64,000 nt of DNA from Qipengyuania sp. S6317L1 (GTDB taxonomy: Bacteria > Pseudomonadota > Alphaproteobacteria > Sphingomonadales > Sphingomonadaceae). Numbering within the stretch: the stretch's first letter is position 1; each line of letters begins with the position of its first letter. The notes beneath the pieces were generated by a model that saw only the letters and a list, made by a program, of their open reading frames with translations, was not told where the DNA came from and made no database searches. The stretch covers positions 248,001 to 312,000 of the forward strand of contig NZ_JALKAJ010000002.1 of NCBI RefSeq assembly GCF_023015615.1, in the 5' to 3' direction. The position numbers and the translations under genes are program-made. Positions 44,958 through 53,873 of this stretch are shown in pieces.

Positions 44958-46532
44958 ATGAAGGCCATGCCCAAAGCCACAACCCTAATTCCCGTTCTCG
45001 GTGACCAGCTCACGCGCAGCCTTCCCTCGATAATGGGGGCCACAAAAGATGGCAGTGTGGTCCTGATGATGGAGGTCTGGGGCGAGGCGACCTACGTCAA
45101 ACACCACAAGCAGAAGATCACGCTGATCTTCTCCGCCATGCGCCATTTTGCGCAGGAACTTCGCGATGCCGGCTGGCAGGTCGACTATGTGAAACTGGAC
45201 GATGAGGACAATTCGGGCAGCTTCACCGGCGAAGTCGCCCGTGCGATCGAACGCCATGATCCCGACACCATCCGAGTAGTCGAAGCGGGCGAATGGCGGG
45301 TGCAGCAATCGCTTGAGGAATGGGCGGACAAATTCGACTGCGAGGTCGAAATCCTGCCCGACAGCCGTTTCCTATGCTCGCATCAGGAGTTTCGCGACTG
45401 GGCCGAGGATCGCAAGCACCTCACCATGGAGCATTTCTACCGCGAGATGCGCAAGAAAACCGGCATCCTGATGAAGGACGACGGCAAACCTGTCGGCGGC
45501 GACTGGAACTACGACAAGGACAACCGCGAACCGCCAAAAGACGAGATGGACCCGCCGCCCGTCCCTAAATTCGAGCCCGATGAAATCACCAAAGAAGTGA
45601 TGAAATTGGTCGAGGACCGCTTTGGCGACCACTTCGGCAATCTTGATAGCTTCCAATGGCCCGTCACCGCCACCGAGGCCGAGAAAGCCGCCGATGCCTT
45701 TTTCGCCCAGAGGATCGAGAAGTTTGGCCCCTATCAGGACGCGATGGTCCACGGGTCAGACGACCTCTATCACTCCATGCTGTCCACCAGCATCAATTGC
45801 GGCCTTCTGGACCCGATCAAGCTGTGCGAGAGAGCCGAGAAAGCGTACGAGGACGGCCGCGCACCCATCAATTCGGTTGAGGGTTTCATTCGTCAGATTA
45901 TCGGCTGGCGCGAATACATTCGCGGTTTTTACTGGCTCAAGATGCCGGACCTGCAGACGGATAACAAACTGAACGCACAGCGCGTACTTCCTGAGTTCTT
46001 CTGGACCGGTGAAACCGATATGCGGTGCCTGTCTGACTGTATCCGCTCAACCCACGAAAACGCGCACGCGCACCACATTCAGCGGCTTATGGTGCTCGGC
46101 AATTTCTGCCTCCTCGCCGGTATCAATCCGAAGGATGTGCAGGATTGGTATCTCGCCGTGTACGCCGATGCCTATGAATGGGTGGAACTTCCCAATGTCT
46201 CTGGCATGATCCTCTATGCCGATGGCGGAAACCTTGCGACCAAGCCCTACGCGGCAAGCGGCAATTACATCAACAAGATGTCCGACTACTGCAAGAAATG
46301 CACATACTCGGTCAGCAAGAAAACGGGCGAAGGTGCGTGTCCGTTCAACCCGCTCTATTGGCATTTCATGGACCGCCATCGCGACCGGCTGGAAAGCAAT
46401 CACCGGATTGGCCGCATCTATTCCAACTGGGACCGCATGGATAAAGAAAAGCGGCGCGATTACCTTGAGAGCGCGCAGCACTTCCTCGACAGTCTTGAGC
46501 CTGCCGACAAAAGTTGGGCGCGAAACGGCTAA
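44958..46532 (+). CDS. FeS-type (6-4) photolyase/cryptochrome-like protein
   Basis: 524 residues of the FeS-BCP family (PhrB/CryB), light-driven DNA repair flavoproteins that carry a [4Fe-4S] cluster. The cluster cysteines are C357 (DMRC), C445, C448 (DYCKKC) and C461 (GACPFN); spacings of 88, 3 and 13 equal those of Agrobacterium PhrB. The N-terminal Rossmann part binds the antenna chromophore in the family; HENAHAHHIQRLM and VSGMILYADGG are conserved FAD-domain parts. 36 bases after priA on the same strand. A repair enzyme for (6-4) photoproducts is likely; a sensory role is possible. Confidence 0.93.
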   Translation: MKAMPKATTLIPVLGDQLTRSLPSIMGATKDGSVVLMMEVWGEATYVKHHKQKITLIFSAMRHFAQELRDAGWQVDYVKLDDEDNSGSFTGEVARAIERHDPDTIRVVEAGEWRVQQSLEEWADKFDCEVEILPDSRFLCSHQEFRDWAEDRKHLTMEHFYREMRKKTGILMKDDGKPVGGDWNYDKDNREPPKDEMDPPPVPKFEPDEITKEVMKLVEDRFGDHFGNLDSFQWPVTATEAEKAADAFFAQRIEKFGPYQDAMVHGSDDLYHSMLSTSINCGLLDPIKLCERAEKAYEDGRAPINSVEGFIRQIIGWREYIRGFYWLKMPDLQTDNKLNAQRVLPEFFWTGETDMRCLSDCIRSTHENAHAHHIQRLMVLGNFCLLAGINPKDVQDWYLAVYADAYEWVELPNVSGMILYADGGNLATKPYAASGNYINKMSDYCKKCTYSVSKKTGEGACPFNPLYWHFMDRHRDRLESNHRIGRIYSNWDRMDKEKRRDYLESAQHFLDSLEPADKSWARNG

Positions 46533-46909
46533 CCCGGCTGAAGCGCTTTCAACAACCCTGCAGCCGCTCTGGTATCGACATACTCTCGAAACCGCGTAAT
46601 CTTGCCATCCTCAATCTCGCCGACAACGCACAAGATAAGCTTGAACGGTGCGCCATCAGGCAACGTTCCGCACACGTCGTGCTCCTCGATGAAGCCGGTG
46701 TCCGTGGCTTGGCGTACCGGATTTTCATAGCGAAAATCGGGCACCACCTTGTGCACCAAGGCGGTGAAACCCATCAGTGTTTCGGCATCCATCGGCGCAC
46801 CGCCGTTTTGTGTCCCTTGGAAAGTGTCAGCGCAAAGGCTTCGCGCAGTCTCCAGGTCCGCCACTTCGAGCGATGTAAAAAAAAGGCTGGCGATTTTGAC
46901 GTTGTCCAT
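46529..46909 (-). CDS. SnoaL/NTF2-like protein
   Basis: 126 residues with an NTF2-like cone fold pattern: an N-terminal helix with VADLETARSLCADTFQG, then strands ending FKLILCVVGEIEDGKITRFREYVDT, which is the SnoaL-like signature. Such proteins are ketosteroid-isomerase-like enzymes or binding proteins; no catalytic identity can be given. Start at ATG 46909; the frame extends further but upstream residues are not family-like. Convergent with, and overlapping by 4 bases, the photolyase. Confidence 0.78.
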   Translation of the reverse strand: MDNVKIASLFFTSLEVADLETARSLCADTFQGTQNGGAPMDAETLMGFTALVHKVVPDFRYENPVRQATDTGFIEEHDVCGTLPDGAPFKLILCVVGEIEDGKITRFREYVDTRAAAGLLKALQPG

Positions 46910-47047
46910 GGGAGCGGACGCTACGGCTTTAGCGTAAGCATTGGAAGAGGTTTCGCAGCCACACCAATGCGCTTTCGACAAATCACTCGACATTCAGCAC
47001 AAGCACCGCAAAAGTCCTGAAAAACTTACACTCAGGAGAGAGCCCAC

Positions 47048-47680
47048 ATGCTGACCGTACACCACCTTCGTATTTCGCAATCAGAGCGTATCGTCTGGCT
47101 GTGTGAGGAGCTGGGGCTCGAATACGATCTCAAGCTCTATAACCGCGATTCCGAGACGCGCCTTGCTCCGCCAGAATTGAAAGCGCTCCACCCGATGGAG
47201 ATCGCGCCGGTCATCACCGATGGCGACTTGGTTCTCGGCGAAAGCGGCGCGATCATGGACTATATCGTGGGCAAATATGCGCCCGATACGGACTTGGTGC
47301 CCGGCCCCGACAGCCCCAATTTTGCGCAGCATCTGTATTGGTATCACTTCGCCAATGCGACGCTGATGACCAATGGCATGATGAGCATTGCGGTGAATGC
47401 CGTCGGCGCACAGATGCCACCCCCGCTTGCCAAACGTATCACCAATGCCTGGGCGCATATCGAAAAGGCGTTGGGCGAGCACGAATATTTTGGCGGGACG
47501 CAGTTTTCGACCGCCGACATCATGCTGGGCTTTTCTCTCACAACGGCGCGCGCGTTCAGCGATATGAGCATCGAGGGCATGCCGAATTTGCAGGCCTATC
47601 TGAAACGCATCGGCGCGCGGCCCGCTTATCAGGCGGCGATGGCCAAGGCTGAACCGGGTTTTCCGCCCAAACTCGACTGA
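47048..47680 (+). CDS. Glutathione S-transferase family protein
   Basis: 210 residues. Thioredoxin-like N-terminal domain (LTVHHLRISQSERIVWLCEELGLEYDL, with the GSH-binding loop APVITDGDLVLGESGAIMDYI including the ES pair) and an all-helical C-terminal domain (STADIMLGFSL). Cytoplasmic; conjugates or reduces small molecules with glutathione. Ribosome site AGGAGAG is close to the ATG. First of a same-strand run with dodecin, OsmC and an SDR. Confidence 0.92.
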   Translation: MLTVHHLRISQSERIVWLCEELGLEYDLKLYNRDSETRLAPPELKALHPMEIAPVITDGDLVLGESGAIMDYIVGKYAPDTDLVPGPDSPNFAQHLYWYHFANATLMTNGMMSIAVNAVGAQMPPPLAKRITNAWAHIEKALGEHEYFGGTQFSTADIMLGFSLTTARAFSDMSIEGMPNLQAYLKRIGARPAYQAAMAKAEPGFPPKLD

Positions 47681-47780
47681 TCGTCCAACCTCTCGCCTCA
47701 TCTTTGGAACAATCTATTCTCCCGCCAGTAGGTGAGGGAAGGACACTGGTGTCAAAAGGCAATTCAAGGAGAGAGCCAAA

Positions 47781-47987
47781 ATGTCAGATCACATTTACAA
47801 AGTCGTCACGGTCGTGGGCAGCTCGACCAAGTCGGTCGAAGATGCCATTCACGGCGCGGTTGCAAAGGCGAATGAGAGCATTCGCAACATGAACTGGTTC
47901 AAGGTCGTCGAAACACGCGGTCACATCGAAGATGGTTCAGTTGCCCATTTCCAAGTCACATTGGACATCGGTTTTACACTCGATTGA
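47781..47987 (+). CDS. Dodecin family flavin-binding protein
   Basis: 68 residues, the size of dodecins, which assemble as dodecamers that store or scavenge flavins. Family motifs are IYKVVTVVGSSTKSVEDAI and NMNWFKVVETRGHIEDG, with the aromatic Trp that stacks on flavin. GGAGAG precedes the ATG. A GGAAC box lies about 70 bases upstream but its partner element is not a good match to a stress sigma promoter. OsmC follows 23 bases later. Confidence 0.92.
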   Translation: MSDHIYKVVTVVGSSTKSVEDAIHGAVAKANESIRNMNWFKVVETRGHIEDGSVAHFQVTLDIGFTLD

Positions 47988-48010
47988 TCGGGTCAAAGGA
48001 GCAACAATCC

Positions 48011-48442
48011 ATGAAAACGACCAATTCCGCCTCCGCCCGCTACGAAGGTCTGGGCAAAACCGGAAAAGGGCATGTCTCCACCAAATCCGGTGCGCTCGAC
48101 AATCCTTATGGTTTCAACACCCGCTTTGAAGACGCGGCGGGCACCAATCCCGAAGAGATGATCGCCGCAGCGCACGCCTCATGCTTCACGATGGCAACCA
48201 GTTTTCAACTGGCAGAAGCCGGGCACGAGGACGGCGAACTTCATTGCGATTGCGATGTGACCCTCGAAGATGATGGCGAAGGCGGCTTTGTCGTCACGAA
48301 AAGTGCATTGAAATTAAAGGGCAAGTTACCCGGTGTCTCAAAGGGCACGTTCGAGGAGCTTGCGAACAAAGCAAAAGAAAATTGCCCTATTTCAAAGCTT
48401 CTCGATTGTGAAATAACGCTCGAAACCGAGTTTGAAGGGTAA
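48011..48442 (+). CDS. OsmC-family peroxiredoxin-like protein
   Basis: 143 residues. OsmC/Ohr fold; the peroxidatic cysteine lies in AAHASCFTMATSFQLAEAG and the resolving cysteine in ENCPISKLL. Reduces organic hydroperoxides or peroxide, in the cytoplasm. AAGGAG precedes the ATG at 48011, which decides the start. Organised with dodecin upstream and an SDR downstream, a plausible oxidative-stress set. Confidence 0.92.
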   Translation: MKTTNSASARYEGLGKTGKGHVSTKSGALDNPYGFNTRFEDAAGTNPEEMIAAAHASCFTMATSFQLAEAGHEDGELHCDCDVTLEDDGEGGFVVTKSALKLKGKLPGVSKGTFEELANKAKENCPISKLLDCEITLETEFEG

Positions 48443-48466
48443 GAGCGCAAGCAGGGCGGGACGACG

Positions 48467-49252
48467 TTGGAACCTTATCAGCCACTCAGCCGCTCTATTT
48501 CAGGCCACAAGGCGGTCGTGACCGGCGCCGCCAGCGGTATGGGCCGGGCGACCGCGCATCTCTTCGCCTCTGAAGGGGCGTTGGTCGCGGTCACTGACCT
48601 TGAGCAGGCGAAATGCGATGCGGTGGCAAGCGAGATCAACAAAGCTGACTATTCGGGCCGCGCTTTTCCCCTTGCTGTTGATGTGAGCGATGAGGCCGCG
48701 ATCAATTCTGGCGTTGAGCGTATCGCTGATGAATTCGGCGGGCTCGACATTGTCGTGAACAACGCAGGTTTCGCGCGCCACGCGCCCATCGAGGATGAAA
48801 GCTATCCCGGTATCTGGGACGCGAGCATTGCCGCAATGCTAACCGGGCAGCAAAGGATGATCCGCGCTGCCATGCCGCATCTTCGCAAAAGTGACTGCCC
48901 GCGCATCGTCAATATTGCTTCGACCGAAGGGCTTGGCGCGACGCCCGGCAATTCGCCCTATGTCGCGGCGAAGCACGGGGTGATCGGGCTTACACGGGGC
49001 CTCGCCGTGGATCTGGGCCGCGATGGTATAACGGTCAATTGCATCTGCCCCGGCCCGATACGCACCGGCATCACGCAAGGCATCCCTGAAGAGCACAAGG
49101 AAATCTACGCCAAGCGCCGCGTGCCTTTGCGCCGCTATGGCATCCCGGAGGAAGTCGCGCATATGACGCTCTCACTGGTGCTGCCTTCGGCGAGCTTTCT
49201 GACAGGTGTCGCGATCCCCGTCGATGGCGGGCTTACAATCAAAAACGCTTGA
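48467..49252 (+). CDS. SDR-family oxidoreductase, TTG start
   Basis: 261 residues, classical short-chain dehydrogenase. Cofactor motif TGAASGMG, NNAG (VVNNAGFARH), catalytic Ser region NIASTEGLG and YVAAKHG (YxxxK), ending in GVAIPVDGGLTI. It begins with TTG at 48467; no ATG lies in a position that keeps the cofactor motif, so the start is judged by homology. Substrate unknown; 24 bases after the OsmC gene. Confidence 0.88.
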   Translation: MEPYQPLSRSISGHKAVVTGAASGMGRATAHLFASEGALVAVTDLEQAKCDAVASEINKADYSGRAFPLAVDVSDEAAINSGVERIADEFGGLDIVVNNAGFARHAPIEDESYPGIWDASIAAMLTGQQRMIRAAMPHLRKSDCPRIVNIASTEGLGATPGNSPYVAAKHGVIGLTRGLAVDLGRDGITVNCICPGPIRTGITQGIPEEHKEIYAKRRVPLRRYGIPEEVAHMTLSLVLPSASFLTGVAIPVDGGLTIKNA

Positions 49253-49559
49253 GATGCGCGCTCTGGTCGGTCACATAGGAGCGATCCAGCACCACAAAGT
49301 CGCCACAAGTGTAGCTGACGTTGCTATGCGTTTTAGTGCGTATCCGAGAGGCCGCGTTGCGAATATAGCTCGAAGTGACATCGTGGGCTGGCGTTTGAGC
49401 GTAAATACTCGACGAGTTCATCCAGCCAAGAATGTCGAAGGTCCATTTCGGGTAAGGCGTATTGCCCGGGTCCCCCGATTTCCTACTGCGCGCGCGCTTG
49501 TTATCGCAGGCCGATGCTTCAGATGGCGCACCACACGATAGATCGTCTTCCTCGATCAA
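49239..49559 (-). CDS. Hypothetical protein, possibly real
   Basis: A minus-strand frame of 106 codons, convergent with and overlapping the SDR gene by 14 bases. Its C-terminal half (SSSIYAQTPAHDVTSSYIRNA...NVSYTCGDFVVLDRSYVTDQ) has protein-like composition and reasonable codon use; the N-terminal half is less convincing, and an internal start may be correct. No family is recognised. This is the only candidate in the gap before the glycosyltransferase gene. Confidence 0.4.
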   Translation of the reverse strand: MIEEDDLSCGAPSEASACDNKRARSRKSGDPGNTPYPKWTFDILGWMNSSSIYAQTPAHDVTSSYIRNAASRIRTKTHSNVSYTCGDFVVLDRSYVTDQSAHLKRF

Positions 49560-49681
49560 AGAGGTCTTTATTGATCGATTTGATTTAAACTCCTGTACAG
49601 TGTCTCAAGTGTCTCAAGCGGCGAAAGCGACGCGCAAAAGATTGACACGAAGCACGGCCCATACGCATGGGAGGGCCCACC
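49560..49681. other. Upstream region of the GT2 gene with a TGTCTCAAG repeat
   Basis: This short gap contains two tandem copies of a 9-bp unit (TGTCTCAAG, at 49597-49618 with flanks) that also occurs in three copies at 32241. A TTGACA-like -35 box is near 49643, and a GGGAGGG ribosome site precedes the ATG. The repeat sits just ahead of the possible promoter, so it could influence expression. Confidence 0.5.
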
Positions 49682-50707
49682 ATGCTTCTTGATCGTAAAC
49701 CCCCAGCAAAAACGAGCGCCGAGATGAGCTCCTCGATGTTGTCAGCGACCGTGCCCGAGATTGCGGTGCTTCTGCCGTGCTACAATGAAGCGGGCGGGAT
49801 AGCGAAGGTGATCGCGGATTTTCGCAAGAGTCTGCCCGCGGCCAAAATCTACGTTTATGATAACAACAGCTCCGACGGTACGGTGGAGATAGCGCGCGAG
49901 GCAGGGGCAATCGTGAGGCGAGAGCCGCGACAGGGCAAAGGCCATGTGGTGCGCCGGATGTTTGCTGATATCGAAGCCGATATTTACGTCATGTGCGACG
50001 CCGACGACACTTATGACGCAGGCGCGGCAGGCGTATTGGTCAGCGCGCTCCAAAGCCAAGGTCTCGACATGGTGGTGGGCGCGCGTCAGCAGGAAAAAGC
50101 GGGCACTTACCGCCCGGGCCATGAGTTCGGCAATTGGATGCTCAGCGTGCTGGTGCGCAAGATCTTTGGCGACCAATTCCGCGATATGCTGAGCGGCTAC
50201 CGCGTTTTTTCGCGCCGCTTCGTGAAGTCTTTCCCGGTGATGTCGGGCGGCTTTGAGATCGAAACCGAGCTTACCATTCACGCGCTTGAGCTGGAGATGC
50301 CAGCGAGCGAAATGCCTATCGCGTTCAGCGATCGCGCGCCGGGTTCTGAAAGCAAGTTGCGCACATTTCACGATGGTTTTCGAATCCTTGGCACCATAGT
50401 GAACCTGCTCAAGCAAGAGCGGCCTATGCAGTTTTTTTCTGCCTTCGCCGGGCTGCTGGCGCTCGTGTCCGTGGCCCTCGCTGTGCCTATACTGGGGACC
50501 TATCTCGAAACCGGGCTCGTGCCGCGTTTCCCGACAGCCATCCTATCGAGCGCTTTGATGCTTCTGGCGTTCCTGTTCCTATTTAGCGGCTTGATCCTGC
50601 AAACCGTCACACGCGGTCGGCAAGAAGCAAAGCGGATGCGGTATCTCGCGGTGCCCGGTGTCCATGCGACCCTGGGGGACGGCGAGCCAGGCGAGAGCGA
50701 CGCCTGA
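49682..50707 (+). CDS. Family 2 glycosyltransferase with C-terminal membrane helices
   Basis: 341 residues. The GT2 domain starts IAVLLPCYNEAGGIAKVI; DAD is in VMCDADDTYDAG and the substrate-handling loop in LSGYRVFSRRFVKSFP. Two or three membrane helices close the protein (FSAFAGLLALVSVALAVPI and AILSSALMLLAFLFLFSG). This matches dolichol-phosphate-sugar synthase-like proteins such as GtrB or DPM. A GtrA flippase gene begins one base after its stop, so the pair probably makes and flips an undecaprenyl-phosphate sugar. Confidence 0.9.
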   Translation: MLLDRKPPAKTSAEMSSSMLSATVPEIAVLLPCYNEAGGIAKVIADFRKSLPAAKIYVYDNNSSDGTVEIAREAGAIVRREPRQGKGHVVRRMFADIEADIYVMCDADDTYDAGAAGVLVSALQSQGLDMVVGARQQEKAGTYRPGHEFGNWMLSVLVRKIFGDQFRDMLSGYRVFSRRFVKSFPVMSGGFEIETELTIHALELEMPASEMPIAFSDRAPGSESKLRTFHDGFRILGTIVNLLKQERPMQFFSAFAGLLALVSVALAVPILGTYLETGLVPRFPTAILSSALMLLAFLFLFSGLILQTVTRGRQEAKRMRYLAVPGVHATLGDGEPGESDA

Positions 50708-50708
50708 C

Positions 50709-51104
50709 ATGGAAATGCCGCGCTTCCTGCGCTTTGCCCTTGTTGGCGCAACAGGCTTCCTCGTGGATATCGCCGCGCTTTATGCAAGCTTTGCGCTTGG
50801 AGCGGGGCTCTATACCGGGCGCGTCATTTCGTACCTTTGTGCGGCAACCTTTACATGGGGGGTGAACCGACGCTTCACGTTTGCCAGCGAAGTGCCGCCC
50901 AGCGTGAGCGAATGGCTGAAATTCCTGGTCGCAAACGCTGGTGGCGGGCTGGTCAATTACGCGACCTATGCGGCGCTGGTTTCGTGGGGTACCGGTTTTA
51001 TAGGGCATCCGGCATTGGCCGTGGCCTGCGGGTCGATAGCGGGGCTGGTGGTGAACTATCTGGCAAGCAGCCGCTTCGTCTTTAATGAGAAGATACCAAA
51101 CTAA
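50709..51104 (+). CDS. GtrA-family membrane protein
   Basis: 131 residues with four membrane helices: FLRFALVGATGFLVDIAAL, LYTGRVISYLCAATFTWGVNRRFTF, FLVANAGGGLVNYATYAALV and ALAVACGSIAGLVVNYLASSRFVF. GtrA proteins are thought to translocate undecaprenyl-phosphate-linked sugars across the inner membrane, together with a GT2 enzyme. Starts one base after the GT2 stop. Its 3' end overlaps the convergent GT4 gene by 23 bases. Confidence 0.9.
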   Translation: MEMPRFLRFALVGATGFLVDIAALYASFALGAGLYTGRVISYLCAATFTWGVNRRFTFASEVPPSVSEWLKFLVANAGGGLVNYATYAALVSWGTGFIGHPALAVACGSIAGLVVNYLASSRFVFNEKIPN

Positions 51105-52224
51105 GCTGCTGTTCAAAAAGTGTTATATACGCATCGAGAGTGTTCTGAAGAGAGAACTCTCTAGCTCTTGCGGTAAGCGCGTCGGAGCCTCTTGGTAGGG
51201 ACAAGCGCCGCGTCATAGCCTGCGCCAAAGCCGATGCGTCGCCGACGGGCACAAGGTTCTCCTCGCCCAGCGGTGCGAGCACCTCGGCAATGCCCGTTGG
51301 TGCTTTTGTGGCAACAATCGGGGTTCCGCAGGCCAGCGCTTCGAGAACGACATTGCTCGCCCCTTCCCACCGTGACGAGGAGACAAACAGATCAGCCTTC
51401 GCCAGATGCTTTGCGACATTGTCGACATGACCAAGGAGTTCGACCCGTTCGCTTACCCCCTTGGCTTCAGCATGGCCCCGAAGGCGCATCATCCAGGCCT
51501 GGCTGCCGCGCCCCAAGATCCGCAAAATCGGTTTTGGCTGGGTGCTTATAAGCGCGAGAGCGTCAATGAGGGTCGCAAAGTCCTTCTGTTTGGAGAGGCG
51601 GCCAATGCCAAGGATCACGGGGCGCTCATTTTCCGGAGTTTGCAGGCTGGTGCTTGCAAAACGCGCGGCGTCGATGCCATTGGGAATGACCGACAGCTTG
51701 TCGGCGGAAATGCCAAGCCCGCTTTCAATTTGCTCCCGCAACTCCTCCGAGACCGCGACGACATGATCCATCGCGCGATATTGCAACGCCTCTTGGCTCG
51801 CGATCGCTTTGCGGATCAACCAGTTCGATTGCCCTTGCGAGACAACCGCATTGCTTGCTCTGGCAAGAGACCGCGGTCGCTTGCTGTCGGACAACGATCC
51901 AAGCGCTTTTGCCACATGCCAGTGCATCTGATTGCCAGCGGAGAAGATGAGCGCAGGGGCGCGGGACTTGAACGCCTCGGCAAGAGCGCCCTGATGCCTC
52001 AGAGAATCCCAATCGCGTTGCGCTGTGGTCTGGTCTGCGAGAATGGGGTTGAGCGGCGCACACTCTCGCGCCTCCTCCAAGAACTCGCCCTGCCCTCGCA
52101 GCGGCCAAAGCTCGAAATCAAGGCCCGCAGAGCGCGCGGCTCTGGCGATGCGAAGGAGGTTGCGCACCACCCCGCTTGCCCGAAGGTCATAGACAATAGC
52201 GCCGATCACGCGGCGGCTCGTCAC
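51082..52224 (-). CDS. Family 4 glycosyltransferase
   Basis: 380 residues, GT-B fold. The C-terminal half has the GT4 signature: VIPNGIDAARF, VILGIGRLSKQKDFATLIDAL, then SSSRWEGASNVVLEALACGTPIVAT. Begins with a GTG at 52224 overlapping the stop of the upstream membrane transferase (GTGA), so the two are coupled. The sugar donor and acceptor are unknown; in context it likely builds a cell-surface glycan or glycolipid. Confidence 0.9.
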   Translation of the reverse strand: MTSRRVIGAIVYDLRASGVVRNLLRIARAARSAGLDFELWPLRGQGEFLEEARECAPLNPILADQTTAQRDWDSLRHQGALAEAFKSRAPALIFSAGNQMHWHVAKALGSLSDSKRPRSLARASNAVVSQGQSNWLIRKAIASQEALQYRAMDHVVAVSEELREQIESGLGISADKLSVIPNGIDAARFASTSLQTPENERPVILGIGRLSKQKDFATLIDALALISTQPKPILRILGRGSQAWMMRLRGHAEAKGVSERVELLGHVDNVAKHLAKADLFVSSSRWEGASNVVLEALACGTPIVATKAPTGIAEVLAPLGEENLVPVGDASALAQAMTRRLSLPRGSDALTARAREFSLQNTLDAYITLFEQQLSLVSSH

Positions 52225-53822
52225 CGACCGTCTCGCAGCCAGATCACGGCGTTGCCGTAAGGGCTCTCCAATCGGCGGTACCCAGCGTTCCGAGCAAATT
52301 CCTCGATCGGCACTTCGAGACCAAGTGCATCGACATGGTCGAAGTTCTCATAGCCCGTCACTATCGCATCAGGCCGGGTCTGAGCGAGATACTCGGCAAC
52401 GGTGCTGTGCGTGGTTATGCGCAAAACATCCCGGTCCGCTTCTGCGATCATATCGCCGGTGCGGTAGGCAAAGGGGCCGGTAGCGAAGGTGGGATCGAGG
52501 GGAAGGCCGCTTGCAAGCACCACTTCGGGGCTGAGGCTCGCGGCGAGGCCATCAAGCCCGGCTTTTGCAGCTTCGCGAGCGAGAAACGCGCCCTCGGACT
52601 GGATGACCAGCGGGTTGGCATCATCACTCATGGCGCCCTTCCAGATCTGAAACACCGGCTGCCCAACCCCTACGACGGCGGCAAGGATAAAGGCGTATTT
52701 GGCAAAACTCGCGACCTTGCCGCCCTTCTCGCAGTGCTCCTGCCAGACGAGGCCAAATCCCACGAACAGCGGCGGCAGAAGAGGCATGGCGTATTGCCGC
52801 CAGGTGGGTGTGGGAGCGACAGTGGCGACAAGCCCGGCGAACACCAGAACGTCGATCAGAAGCAAGATGGGCCGCTGCGCCTCACGTGCTCGCACAGATG
52901 CCAGACGCAGCCACACGTACACCACCAGAGCAAACAGCGCAGGCCCCCTGATCAGCGTCAAGAACACGTCGCGCAACTTGGCGAAGAAGGTCAGACGATC
53001 CTCAAGTCCATTGGCCGCGTACCATGCAAGCGGAGCTTGGGCATGATAGCCGAAGTTGCCATAATCGAAAGCGAGAGGCGCTGCTTCCCGAAACCAAAGG
53101 AGCGGGGCAAGTGCGAGCGCGAGCCCGATGGTCGCGGCGGCGGACCACAGAATTGCGGTGCGCCACGGCATCGCTCTCACAAGTGCGGCCCAGACGGGAA
53201 ATCCAGCAAGGCAAAGCGCAGGCGCAAGGTAGGATATTTTGGTTCCCGCTGCCATCCCAAGCACAGCGCCAGCAATCGCCCATACCCAAAGCCGCCCCGC
53301 GCTCCGGCGCGTCTCGGCAAGCTGAATGGCGGCCAACAATATCGCTCCGCTCAAAAGAAGCGCTGGCAGCGCGTCATTGCGCACCACCGTCACGCTAAAC
53401 GCAAAAGTGTGGCACAGCGCGAGCAAGATGCAGCAAATCGCAGCGCGGCCCGCATCCAACCGAAGCCTGCGCAACGCCGCATAGGCGAGCACCAAGGCGC
53501 CTCCTCCCGAAAGCGCGGTGACCACACGCGAGGCGAGAAAGCCATATCTTTCGAACAGTTCAAACAACGGTGCGAAGAAATATATCTGATAAGGCGTTTG
53601 TAGGTAAAGAAAATCGCGAAACGGGACGAAGCCATCACTCGTCAGTTGAGCCGCCGCGATATACTGCGTCTCATCGTGGTTGATGGGCGAAATGAGAGCC
53701 AGGAGGGGCAACAACACGCACGCCGCAGCAAGCCAGCCCAAATGGGCTTGCTGTGGTGTATCAGCGGCCCCTTCTCCGGGGACCGGGGGTGAAATGCCCA
53801 TATCGCTCATCGCCTTGCTCAT
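52221..53822 (-). CDS. Multi-pass membrane glycosyltransferase (GT-C type)
   Basis: 533 residues with about ten to eleven membrane segments. The N-terminal loop SPINHDETQYIAAAQLTSDGFVPFRDF carries the acidic DE motif of GT-C transferases (ArnT/PMT-like), and a large soluble C-terminal part follows. Such enzymes take sugars from polyprenyl-phosphate donors at the periplasmic face. It precedes the coupled GT4 gene and is divergent from the flippase gene with about 50 bases between. Confidence 0.82.
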   Translation of the reverse strand: MSKAMSDMGISPPVPGEGAADTPQQAHLGWLAAACVLLPLLALISPINHDETQYIAAAQLTSDGFVPFRDFLYLQTPYQIYFFAPLFELFERYGFLASRVVTALSGGGALVLAYAALRRLRLDAGRAAICCILLALCHTFAFSVTVVRNDALPALLLSGAILLAAIQLAETRRSAGRLWVWAIAGAVLGMAAGTKISYLAPALCLAGFPVWAALVRAMPWRTAILWSAAATIGLALALAPLLWFREAAPLAFDYGNFGYHAQAPLAWYAANGLEDRLTFFAKLRDVFLTLIRGPALFALVVYVWLRLASVRAREAQRPILLLIDVLVFAGLVATVAPTPTWRQYAMPLLPPLFVGFGLVWQEHCEKGGKVASFAKYAFILAAVVGVGQPVFQIWKGAMSDDANPLVIQSEGAFLAREAAKAGLDGLAASLSPEVVLASGLPLDPTFATGPFAYRTGDMIAEADRDVLRITTHSTVAEYLAQTRPDAIVTGYENFDHVDALGLEVPIEEFARNAGYRRLESPYGNAVIWLRDGR

Positions 53823-53873
53823 GGCGCGTCAAACCTTTAATGGCCAGCGCCGTTCGCAAATTTGAGAAGTTTG

